Under the pieces are notes generated by a model. That model was not told the DNA's origin, made no database searches, and saw nothing but the letters and a program-made list of their open reading frames with translations. A DNA stretch of 21,622 nt from IMG/VR virus record IMGVR_UViG_3300017971_000824, positions 1 through 21,622 of that record. One strand, given 5' to 3'. Below are positions 15,064 through 21,622 of this stretch, one piece after another; position 1 is the stretch's first letter; every line of letters starts with the position of its first letter. Source of the stretch: a virus. The position numbers were made by a program, and so were the translations under genes.

Positions 15064-16188
15064 TTATCTCCATTTTGGAGGACGTTTAATTTCTGCTTCT
15101 TTAAGTAATTGATTCCAATGTTCCTGCAATCGATCTTTTAACTTGTCAGCAGTTTTAGGATCTGCAATTGCTCTTTTAATTAATTCACTTCTATAGATCT
15201 TTTTATCGTCCCAAATGAGATAGCTACCTGATTTTTCAAAACCACCTTTATCCCAAAGGAAGTTTACGGCTGATCCAAAATTATCTACTCCGTAACCGTG
15301 TAGTATATTAAAATTCATTTTATTATAACGAGAACCAGTTTTATTTTTATCAATCGTAACTTCAACTTCAATACCTTGATTGATTCCACTGTCCGTTGTG
15401 ATTTTATTAGATTCACGCAACCAATAAATGATACTGGCATAATGATCTAATGCTTTTCCACCGGCTCTTGTTAATTGAGGTCCGAACATAACGCCAAAGT
15501 TAGACCTAACTTGGGAAACAATAAAAAGCAGGACATTGGAGTTATTAACCGATTGAATACATGTTCGGAACAGTTGTGATAAAACTCTGGCTTTACCACC
15601 ACCATAGTCTTGTTTACCAACACCTTTTTTCTCAATATGTTTTATTTCTCTGGCATCTGATAAGGAATCCAATGAATCTAATACATAAAGAATAAGATCA
15701 TATTTATCAGATTCTTTTTTCGTAATGTTCATAATGTTTGTATAGAAATCTTCAACCAGTTTTGAATGTTGGAAATCATCCTTTTTCTTTTTCCAATCAG
15801 GAAGTCTTTCACGTAACCCGACAATTTTATCTAATGGCATATTGAAATTCATTGCCAGATCCATATCAAATGCTGATTCAGGTTCATCGTAGTATATCTT
15901 GACTTTTTTACCCATTTTATTATGCCATTCATACCAAACGGCATTTACCGCTTCACAAGCCATTAGAGTTTTGCCAGTAGAGTAATCACCAACTGAATTG
16001 ATTACTCTACCGACAGGATAGCCCAAATTCACATCGTTTGTTAATGCCATATTCAGAATCCAAGATCCTGTTGATACAAATGATGTGAATTGCTTGGGCA
16101 TTGGTTTTAGCAATGGTTTTTGCAATTGTTTTCGTAATGATGATTTTTTCCCACTCGTACTGGTACGCAGATTCAGTTTTTTAGGCAT
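15064..16188 (-). CDS. RecA/UvsX-like recombinase
   Basis: A 374-residue RecA-family strand-exchange protein. Walker A GDYSTGKT is at 67-74, the catalytic Glu region YYDEPES at 99-105, Walker B LILYVLDSLDS at about 165-174, and the L2/ATP-sensing region SQVRSNFGVMFG with RAGGKALDHY at 225-250. The N-terminal 30 residues are highly basic (MPKKLNLRTS, then KSSLRKQLQK) and longer than in many RecA proteins, with weak likeness to the LKLK leaders in this window. It should form filaments on ssDNA and drive recombination-dependent replication with the gp32-like and UvsY-like proteins directly upstream. AAGGGAT precedes the ATG; the gap from the ssDNA-binding gene is 33 bases. Confidence 0.92.
   Translation of the reverse strand: MPKKLNLRTSTSGKKSSLRKQLQKPLLKPMPKQFTSFVSTGSWILNMALTNDVNLGYPVGRVINSVGDYSTGKTLMACEAVNAVWYEWHNKMGKKVKIYYDEPESAFDMDLAMNFNMPLDKIVGLRERLPDWKKKKDDFQHSKLVEDFYTNIMNITKKESDKYDLILYVLDSLDSLSDAREIKHIEKKGVGKQDYGGGKARVLSQLFRTCIQSVNNSNVLLFIVSQVRSNFGVMFGPQLTRAGGKALDHYASIIYWLRESNKITTDSGINQGIEVEVTIDKNKTGSRYNKMNFNILHGYGVDNFGSAVNFLWDKGGFEKSGSYLIWDDKKIYRSELIKRAIADPKTADKLKDRLQEHWNQLLKEAEIKRPPKWR
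15068..15071 (-). promoter_or_regulatory. Ribosome-binding site for the TTG-started 56-residue gene
   Basis: GGAG on the minus strand within the last codons of the RecA gene, eight bases before the TTG at 15059. No ATG is available in that frame before the conserved-looking leader, so this site decides the start. Confidence 0.6.
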
Positions 16189-16221
16189 TAGAATAGATCC
16201 CTTAGAATTGTGTGATATAGA

Positions 16222-17430
16222 TTACAGATCAGCCATTGCTTTTTCATACATGTCATCAATGATCATGGGAATCGCTTCCATTTGATCTATGTGAGTAGCA
16301 TCAGCATAACCATTGGATTTGCACCACATTTTAAAAGAAATAGCTGATTTGTCTTCCAATTCAGCACGTAGGGCATCCAATTCTTCAATCAATTCTTCTT
16401 CAGGATCTTTTTGTCGGATAGGTTTAGAAGTGGATTTATTGGAAAAGGTTCTACGACCCTGAACTGGTTGTTCCGGTACTTCTCCAGCTTCAGCATCAAC
16501 ATTGCCAGAACCATCATGCATCATTTCATCTTCTGCTTGCATGTCTTCCTTAATTTCTTCATATTCAGGAATATTAAGAAAATATTCAACAATATTATCA
16601 AACCCTGCTTCTTCAGCAGCAGAAACGATTGAATCAAGTTTTTCCAATACTTCATCAGGGATGGGATTTTCACGATCAATCAATTCAAAACCAGTGTAAT
16701 CGGGGAAATCACCTTGTTGAACAATACTGAATCCAACAGTGCGTCCCTCTCCACCTTCCTGAACATCAGAAATGTCCAAAGTTGATCGTGTGATTTTGTT
16801 ACGTGCCTTGTTTTGAATTTCTTTATGAAATTTGGATTTAGGAGAAGCCCACAATTGAAAAGTGTAATCAGGGGCATCTCCTTCAAGCAATTCTTTTGAT
16901 CGTTCCCAAAGCAGATAACAGCAACGATCAACAGGATAGAGTTTTTTGATATCATCTGTAACAGCACCATTGATTCGATATAACATTTGTTGTTTTTCAC
17001 ATCGATAACAACGTGCTTTAGATGTACCTTTGGCATAACGCAGCATACAAACGTATGCATTCCCAGCAAAACCAACACCAAAATGAACAGGCAATTCTTT
17101 AAAGTATGGAATATTGGGATTGAATGAAATTGGAAGTACTTCAACAAATTTATCCCCTCTTGCAGTGGAAAAATCAACGATTCCATGTTCTTCCATTAAT
17201 TCTTGATTGAAAATGGGTTTTCCAGCAGAGGATATTTTGGATCTTTTTTCACGATCTTCATATGATTGATCTAATACTTCTTGTTTGGTACGTTTGAATT
17301 TACTACGAATATCACCAGTTGAAGAAGTAGATGCACCTGTGGTTTTCAATCGATTTTTCAATCCAGAGAGTTTGCTCGTACCAGTTTTTGCGGCTTTCTT
17401 TGCTGCCATACGTTCTTTCAATGTTGCCAT
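16222..17430 (-). CDS. gp32-like single-stranded DNA-binding protein
   Basis: This 402-residue protein has the plan of T4 gp32 relatives: a basic N-terminal cooperativity-type region (1-65), a core (about 85-245) with VEVLPISFNP and FGVGFAGNAYVCMLRYAKG, and a Cys/His cluster with H116, C128, C141, C144, C170 and C171 around ARCYRCEKQQ and VDRCCYLLWE that could hold the zinc ion typical of gp32. An acidic region follows (about 285-335). Unlike gp32, the protein then continues with a basic patch and a final helical domain (EEELIEELDALRAELEDK onward), an extension for unknown partners. It should coat ssDNA for RecA, helicase and nuclease traffic. AAAGGAA precedes the ATG. The genes before and after it are the UvsY-like protein and RecA. 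Confidence 0.72.
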   Translation of the reverse strand: MATLKERMAAKKAAKTGTSKLSGLKNRLKTTGASTSSTGDIRSKFKRTKQEVLDQSYEDREKRSKISSAGKPIFNQELMEEHGIVDFSTARGDKFVEVLPISFNPNIPYFKELPVHFGVGFAGNAYVCMLRYAKGTSKARCYRCEKQQMLYRINGAVTDDIKKLYPVDRCCYLLWERSKELLEGDAPDYTFQLWASPKSKFHKEIQNKARNKITRSTLDISDVQEGGEGRTVGFSIVQQGDFPDYTGFELIDRENPIPDEVLEKLDSIVSAAEEAGFDNIVEYFLNIPEYEEIKEDMQAEDEMMHDGSGNVDAEAGEVPEQPVQGRRTFSNKSTSKPIRQKDPEEELIEELDALRAELEDKSAISFKMWCKSNGYADATHIDQMEAIPMIIDDMYEKAMADL

Positions 17431-17445
17431 GATTCAATTCCTTTC

Positions 17446-17931
17446 TTAATATTCAGGTTCTTGTGATTGATTCATTACCCTTAATTTAGGTTTATTTTTA
17501 TATTTTGATCCTTTACTGACAGTTGGTTCGGAATAGTAATTGTTTAACCATAGTTCAGCCAAGATACGAATCATCATACCTCTTTGCCGACAGGTATCAA
17601 CGGCTGATCGTAAATCTTCTTCTCTACGCAATGCTACTTTGTATCGTTTGAATGCATTTATGTATTCCTTTTCTCCTTTCACTAATCCAAAAACAAGTTT
17701 ATCTGTAGGTTTACCTGTGATTCCATATATCTCTGCATTTTGCCTGATGATTTCAGCTTGCTCCGATTCAACGTATTCCAATTCACGTTTAGCATCTTTA
17801 GTTTCAGCAGCAGCAATAGCTAATTTTTTACCATACTTTCGCATTAACCCCGGATTTCGATCTGCTTCCAATTCAAGATTAAATCGATCAATACTGAAAT
17901 CATCATTAGCTTCATCATCAAATAAACCCAT
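17446..17931 (-). CDS. UvsY-like recombination mediator candidate
   Basis: A 161-residue, mostly helical protein. The N-terminal acidic segment (DDEANDDFSID), the ADRNPGLMRKYGKKLA helix, a long charged helix (about 45-70), a GxKxGxPxD-like turn, then YINAFKRYKVALRREEDLRSAV and RGMMIRILAELWLNNYYS give the order seen in UvsY, which loads UvsX onto gp32-coated DNA. The position between a DUF3150-like gene and the gp32-like and RecA genes strengthens the call. There is no catalytic motif. The C-terminus carries KNKPKLRVM, mildly like the basic tails elsewhere. GGGGGTC precedes the ATG, just after the previous stop. The identification rests on topology and context, not on strong sequence identity. 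Confidence 0.5.
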   Translation of the reverse strand: MGLFDDEANDDFSIDRFNLELEADRNPGLMRKYGKKLAIAAAETKDAKRELEYVESEQAEIIRQNAEIYGITGKPTDKLVFGLVKGEKEYINAFKRYKVALRREEDLRSAVDTCRQRGMMIRILAELWLNNYYSEPTVSKGSKYKNKPKLRVMNQSQEPEY

Positions 17932-17939
17932 TTGACCCC

Positions 17940-18890
17940 CTAAATAAAACTCACTTTACGTTTGAATGTTTCAATAGATTTGTCTAATTCCGTTTTAACT
18001 TCACCCAATTGTTTATGGACAACTTTGGTGAGATCAATATCAGTGCGAAGATCTTCTGGTGTTATATCTTCCATGATTGTTTTAGCCTTTTCGATTATAC
18101 TCTCTAATTCAGTATCATGAAAGATATTTTTTGATTGAAATGATGTAAAGAAATCATCAATTTTTCCAATAGCTTTCGGACTCAATCGTTTCTTTTCACC
18201 ATCCAGTTTGCCAGTTAATGTGTCGGTAAGATGGGTAACGATTTCAGAGAATCCTTCACGCAATGCCAGAATTCCCATTTCCCTTGTTTCACCCATCAGC
18301 TTTTTGAACTTACCAAGTTCTTCTTTTCGCATATCGTCATTGATATGAGAGGGAATAGTAAGATCAAAGAATCGATAACTGATGTTGAATTTAGATCGTA
18401 TATCGGTAGGATAATCACTTGGATCAAAGTATTTATAGATTCCCAATTCTGATTCTGCTTCTTTGATATACTTTTTATATTGTTTGCTGAATTCATTAAC
18501 ATCTTTCTTCAGCTTGGAAATATATCCTTCAAGAATATCCTTAATCAAATTAACACGATCATTGGGAATAAAATGAATGCCTTTGATTGGGAATGGAAGG
18601 GATGCTTCCCAAACGAAAGCTCTTGCTTCAGATATCGTGGAATTAATATCCTGAAGATAAGATCGATCAATCAGGCTTTTTGTCGCACGTACCCATTCTT
18701 TTTCTGCTTTCGGAGTCAAAAGAGATGCAATCTTTTTCGGAAGATTCTTTCTGGCTTGCCAAGAATGCGTTTCAAACTGGAGCAATGTACCCATATCGAA
18801 GATATTGAGTTCATCTAATCCTGCATTTATTTCACGTTTGATTTTCAGAGATTTCGGATTGACTTTTAATTTCATTCTTTTAATTGCCAT
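17940..18890 (-). CDS. DUF3150-like helical phage protein with basic tags at both ends
   Basis: A 316-residue, mainly helical protein. The middle (about 33-180) has THSWQARKNLP, ISEARAFVWEASLPFPIKGIHF, a run of helices and DPSDYPTDIRSKFNISYRFF. This resembles DUF3150-type proteins, which in bacteria often sit near AAA+ ATPases; here an AAA+ gene lies four genes upstream. The N-terminus holds two basic motifs (KRMKLKV and SLKIKR within residues 4-19), and the C-terminus is TFKRKVSFI, close to the tail of the adjacent gene's product (DLKRKITFK). AAAGGAG precedes the ATG. The function is unknown; the family assignment is tentative. Confidence 0.6.
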   Translation of the reverse strand: MAIKRMKLKVNPKSLKIKREINAGLDELNIFDMGTLLQFETHSWQARKNLPKKIASLLTPKAEKEWVRATKSLIDRSYLQDINSTISEARAFVWEASLPFPIKGIHFIPNDRVNLIKDILEGYISKLKKDVNEFSKQYKKYIKEAESELGIYKYFDPSDYPTDIRSKFNISYRFFDLTIPSHINDDMRKEELGKFKKLMGETREMGILALREGFSEIVTHLTDTLTGKLDGEKKRLSPKAIGKIDDFFTSFQSKNIFHDTELESIIEKAKTIMEDITPEDLRTDIDLTKVVHKQLGEVKTELDKSIETFKRKVSFI

Positions 18891-18908
18891 GATATAACTC
18901 CTTTCGTT

Positions 18909-19391
18909 TCATTTGAAGGTTATTTTACGTTTGAGATCAATTACATTAACTTCAATCTTTGGTTCATTATCGGTTTCTGATTTATTTTCATAAGAAACTG
19001 ATTCGGTACTACTGGTAAAGTTTAATGGAACATCTGAACCTATTAAAGCACCAGCAAATTGAAAATCAATTATACAATAACTTTGTGACGAATTAATTTC
19101 GGTATTAAAAAATGGATCTTTAATATTTGGGTATTCGTATTTAATGTTAATTGAAAGAAATGCTCCATAAAGAATATAATCTGAATCAATTATTAAATTG
19201 CCAAATTTTCCAGTTAACTTTTGAATTTCTACAGTAATTGAATTTTTTAAACTTTTAGTGGTAAAACTTATGATAATTGAACCATCATAATTTGATTGAT
19301 CACAATTTAATTCATTTAAATCATGAAAATATATTGTATTTAGTTTTTTGTTTTCAGGAACAAAACTAACCACAAATTGGTTTATAGACAC
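18909..19391 (-). CDS. Unknown beta-rich protein with LKRK-type C-terminal tail
   Basis: A 160-residue protein, probably mostly beta sheet (VVSFVPENKKL, NYDGSIIISF, SITVEIQKLTG, LIIDSDYILYGAFLSINIKYEY), with a Ser/Glu/Asn-rich linker (about 130-148) and a tail, KIEVNVIDLKRKITFK. I chose the GTG at 19391 because AAGGGGT lies nine bases upstream; an in-frame codon at 19427 would overlap the previous gene further. Even so it overlaps the DUF2997 gene by 26 bases. The tail resembles that of the next protein (TFKRKVSFI). No function can be assigned; the context ties it to the Ycf46/Ycf35/DUF2997 genes. Confidence 0.6.
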   Translation of the reverse strand: MSINQFVVSFVPENKKLNTIYFHDLNELNCDQSNYDGSIIISFTTKSLKNSITVEIQKLTGKFGNLIIDSDYILYGAFLSINIKYEYPNIKDPFFNTEINSSQSYCIIDFQFAGALIGSDVPLNFTSSTESVSYENKSETDNEPKIEVNVIDLKRKITFK

Positions 19392-19578
19392 GGTTTTCAA
19401 CCCCTTCTTTGGATTTCTCAAAAGCAATCGGCAAAAGTGTTTGCTCCATCAATTGACCAACAGCCGCTTTAAGAAATTCAGATTCCTCAACACATTTCAT
19501 TCCTATATATCCTTCAGTTGTAACTTTGATTTCAGCCGTGTCATTCATTACATCCATTATAATCTTTTTCTGTGCCAT
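19366..19578 (-). CDS. DUF2997-family small protein
   Basis: A 70-residue protein. Its beta hairpin start (KKIIMDVMNDTAEIKVTTEGYIGMKC) followed by VEESEFLKAAVGQ matches the DUF2997 layout, in which a GxxGxxC turn precedes a helix. DUF2997 proteins are often encoded next to DUF1257 (Ycf35) proteins, exactly as here, where the DUF1257 gene ends 27 bases upstream. The last 25 residues (TLLPIAFEKSKEG onward) extend beyond the usual short family length. AAGGAG lies before the ATG. The biochemical role of the family is unknown to me. Confidence 0.7.
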   Translation of the reverse strand: MAQKKIIMDVMNDTAEIKVTTEGYIGMKCVEESEFLKAAVGQLMEQTLLPIAFEKSKEGVENRVYKPICG

Positions 19579-19605
19579 TGATAGTCTCCTTATTGAATAA
19601 TTGAT

Positions 19606-20031
19606 TTATGCATAAACAACTAATCGAACACGATCATCCATTACTTCTTCTTTACATGTAAAACCTTTTAATTTGGCAGCATACTTACCTTGTTCAATGG
19701 CAACCGCTTGAGACAATTTCCATGCATTCGGTCCAAGCTTATTGAGTAGTCTTTTATCCCAAAAATCCCAAATGAGTTTATAATTCTTTTTATTCATTGG
19801 ATCTCTGATTACACCAACTTCATATTCTGCACCGGGAACACCGATTGCATGAATACATTTGCCAAGATCATCTGTTGTCATTCCATCAGGCATGGGATAA
19901 TCACCAACATGCCGACCAAACCATTTATAATTCTTTTGATTCTCTTTCCATACCAATCCTAATCGTTTAACTGCACTTTTTAGACACTTTAGATTTTGTA
20001 TTTCGACTTCAATGGTAGCAACGTGACTCAT
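19606..20031 (-). CDS. DUF1257 (Ycf35-like) protein
   Basis: This 141-residue protein opens with MSHVATIEVEIQNLKCLKSAVKRLG, the hallmark of DUF1257/Ycf35 proteins of plastids, cyanobacteria and other bacteria. The C-terminus (KLSQAVAIEQGKYAAKLKGFTCKEE, then RLVVYA) also fits, with a helix followed by short strands. The middle includes KWFGRHVGDYPMPDG and a Lys-rich KKNYKLIWDFW. No enzymatic motif is visible. The order AAA+ (Ycf46-like), Ycf35-like, DUF2997 suggests one functional unit. AAAGGAG precedes the ATG, 26 bases after the AAA+ stop. The molecular function is unknown. Confidence 0.82.
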   Translation of the reverse strand: MSHVATIEVEIQNLKCLKSAVKRLGLVWKENQKNYKWFGRHVGDYPMPDGMTTDDLGKCIHAIGVPGAEYEVGVIRDPMNKKNYKLIWDFWDKRLLNKLGPNAWKLSQAVAIEQGKYAAKLKGFTCKEEVMDDRVRLVVYA

Positions 20032-20057
20032 TGTTAATCTCCTTTCTGTTGTTTGAA

Positions 20058-21560
20058 TTATTGGAGTGTCATTGCTCGTTTACCTTTAACTTTAAGTGAT
20101 TTACTTTTTTTCGGAATGTAAGACGTATTGGCATGTCTGTATATCTTGGCTTTTTCTTTGATTGATTGAAGTTCCTTTTCTCTGTATTGTGCCAATACTG
20201 GAATTTGTTGCAATGCTGCCATTATACTGCTTTCATAATGACTGTCTTTAGCCAATTGTTCAATTTCAGCACCGGACCATTTTTCTTTCCAAAGATTTTC
20301 ACAGAATTGATCATCATTGGGTAAATCACTTTTGAATTGTTTATTCTTAATATTAATGATCTGTTTAACTTCAGTAGGATTGGGTAAATCAACAAAGAAG
20401 ATTGTATCCCAGCGTCCCAATCGAAGGAATTCAGGCGGCAATATATCTAAGTTATTTGCGGTGGCAACAATGACGGCATCGGATCTTCTTTCCTGCATCC
20501 ACGTAAGAAAATGTCCCAATATCCCTTCACTGGTTTCATGCGCCATTCCCCTTCCAGTTCCACCAAATGCCTTTTCAATTTCGTCAATGCAGATAACCGC
20601 TTTGCCGAATCCATCAATGATCTTTGTGGCACGTCTGGTCTTAGCTTCAGTTTCTCCAACGATACCCCCTTTCAATCCACCAACATCCAATACAATTCCC
20701 GGCCATTCCAATAATGAAGAAAGACATTTAACTGCAAGGGATTTGCCAGTACCTTGAAAACCAACTAATAGAACAGATCGAACTTTAGGTTTGACTGAAT
20801 CAGGATTTTTAAATGGTTCAATTCGTTTTTTCCAGTAGTTTTTAAATTCTTCCAAACCACCTAATGATTCAATTGGTTCGGGTTGAAAGAAATCCATGAA
20901 TCCTGTTTGTCGAATGATATAACGTTTACGTTCAAGGATTGTCATGAGATCAAATTTGCGATGTTTAACAGCAGAATAGGCAAGTACGTTTTCAATTTCT
21001 TCGTAGCTCATTCCCTGACAAGCATCAGTGATTTCGGAGGTAACACTATAATTGGAAGCATTGAATTCTTCTTTTGTCCATTTACCACTGTTCAGCATAT
21101 CATTAGCTGATTCAATAACTGCTTCTTGAATACCAGTGGCAATCGTTACGATTTCATCACGGCTGGGTAATTCAAAATCAAGGACAGGAATGAATTCTTT
21201 GATATCAATGGGGATCTGTTTGGAATCTGTACCAACTATCACCATACATGTTTGATTGGCTTTAAGTAGTTTGTACGCATCCAAAAGCATTTGGGTAATA
21301 AGATTATTATCCAAGAATTGGTCGTAACGTTCAAGAATGAAAACAGTACGTGGTTTATTGATTGCTGCTTCAATAATAGAGAGTTGATCACATTCTTGAT
21401 CTTCATTATAATTGACTTCATTAACGATTATACCTCTATTAATGTTCCAGTAAACAAGATCAAAACCATTTGCTTTGATTGACCTGATTGCCCGTTTAAT
21501 TTCATTTGTTTCAATGAACAGCATTCCATAGCCAGCTAAAAGATAATGTGTTAGATCCAT
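20058..21560 (-). CDS. Ycf46-like AAA+ ATPase
   Basis: This 500-residue protein matches the Ycf46 family: a degenerate N-terminal AAA-like domain (about 1-215, with RTVFILERYDQFL near 71-83), a linker, and an active AAA+ module. Family signatures are ESLGGLEEFKNYW (231-243), Walker A GFQGTGKS (267-274), LKGGIVGETE (296-305), Walker B VICIDEIEKAFGG (322-334), FLTWMQER (351-358), sensor-1 ATANN (366-370), and LPPEFLRLGRWDTIFFVDLP (374-393) with arginine-finger candidates R380 and R383. Proteins of this class probably remodel partner proteins, but targets are unknown. The C-terminus adds a basic tail with SLKVKGKRAMTLQ, like tails of nearby proteins. AAAGGAG precedes the ATG. It heads the DUF1257/DUF2997 genes and lies upstream of RecA. 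Confidence 0.85.
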   Translation of the reverse strand: MDLTHYLLAGYGMLFIETNEIKRAIRSIKANGFDLVYWNINRGIIVNEVNYNEDQECDQLSIIEAAINKPRTVFILERYDQFLDNNLITQMLLDAYKLLKANQTCMVIVGTDSKQIPIDIKEFIPVLDFELPSRDEIVTIATGIQEAVIESANDMLNSGKWTKEEFNASNYSVTSEITDACQGMSYEEIENVLAYSAVKHRKFDLMTILERKRYIIRQTGFMDFFQPEPIESLGGLEEFKNYWKKRIEPFKNPDSVKPKVRSVLLVGFQGTGKSLAVKCLSSLLEWPGIVLDVGGLKGGIVGETEAKTRRATKIIDGFGKAVICIDEIEKAFGGTGRGMAHETSEGILGHFLTWMQERRSDAVIVATANNLDILPPEFLRLGRWDTIFFVDLPNPTEVKQIINIKNKQFKSDLPNDDQFCENLWKEKWSGAEIEQLAKDSHYESSIMAALQQIPVLAQYREKELQSIKEKAKIYRHANTSYIPKKSKSLKVKGKRAMTLQ

Positions 21561-21577
21561 TCGTTTTTCTCCTTTCT

Positions 21578-21622
21578 TTAAGTGACGTATTTATAATCGT
21601 TGACGCGGAACATGTCTAACCA
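21578..21622 (-). CDS. 3' end of an upstream gene, cut by the window edge
   Basis: The last 14 codons of an open frame (WLDMFRVNDYKYVT) end in TAA, followed directly by AAAGGAG for the AAA+ gene. The spacing is typical of gene junctions in this window, so a same-strand gene probably ends here. Too little remains to say what it encodes. Confidence 0.4.
   Translation of the reverse strand, partial: WLDMFRVNDYKYVT

Noticed and set aside
16680-17186. A 168-codon minus-strand frame overlapping the gp32-like gene
   Set aside because: It is an alternative frame of the ssDNA-binding gene with no ribosome site and a Leu/Phe-rich, unstructured-looking translation.
1-21622. CRISPR arrays, tRNA genes or insertion sequences
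   Set aside because: No regularly spaced repeats, cloverleaf-like sequences, transposase motifs or long terminal inverted repeats were seen; coding sequence fills the window.

Overview
The window is a gene-dense, AT-rich segment of what is most likely a large tailed bacteriophage genome. About 30 genes all lie on the minus strand, so transcription runs from high to low coordinates. They are packed end to end with ATGA, TTGA, TAATG or 8-nt overlaps, and nearly every start has a purine-rich AGGAG/AAAGGA ribosome-binding site. No gap exceeds about 70 bases. No structural, lysis, tRNA, rRNA, CRISPR or insertion-sequence genes are visible, so the phage assignment is an inference from the T4-like replication and recombination set. 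The host cannot be fixed from this sequence.

In transcription order: (a) 21622-18909 is a Ycf46-type AAA+ ATPase, a Ycf35/DUF1257 protein, a DUF2997 protein and an unknown protein. (b) 18890-15064 is a DUF3150-like protein, a UvsY-like mediator candidate, a gp32-like ssDNA-binding protein and RecA/UvsX. (c) 15059-12979 holds small unknowns and a PD-(D/E)XK nuclease. (d) 12992-8912 carries a split Mre11/Rad50 (SbcCD, T4 gp46/47) system: a Rad50 N-terminal half with zinc hook, Mre11, several small genes, a thymidylate-synthase-like enzyme, a small acidic coiled coil and the Rad50 C-terminal half. (e) 8891-4773 is a permuted papain-like (YiiX/NlpC-P60) protein, a Cys-rich protein, an unknown and an adenosylcobalamin-dependent ribonucleotide reductase. 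(f) 4754-1 is an unknown basic-tailed protein, a FEN-type 5'-3' exonuclease, a SAM methyltransferase, a DnaB-like replicative helicase and a UvsW-like helicase that runs off the window.

Together this looks like a replication, recombination and dNTP-supply block: RecA, UvsY, SSB, Mre11-Rad50 and UvsW for recombination-dependent replication, DnaB and FEN for the fork, and class II RNR plus a ThyA-like enzyme for nucleotides. Two small genes with TTG starts (10547-10681 and 14889-15059) are easily overlooked.

The most unusual signals are four. First, an alternating Lys/hydrophobic peptide (LKIK/LKLK/LKRK-like) recurs at the N- or C-terminus of about nine otherwise unrelated proteins. Second, Rad50 is split into two genes with unequal coiled-coil arms, and a small coiled-coil gene is coupled to the shorter half. 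Third, a Ycf46-Ycf35-DUF2997 module sits directly upstream of the UvsY/SSB/RecA genes. Fourth, an exact 23-bp tandem duplication has changed the C-terminus of the ThyA-like enzyme.
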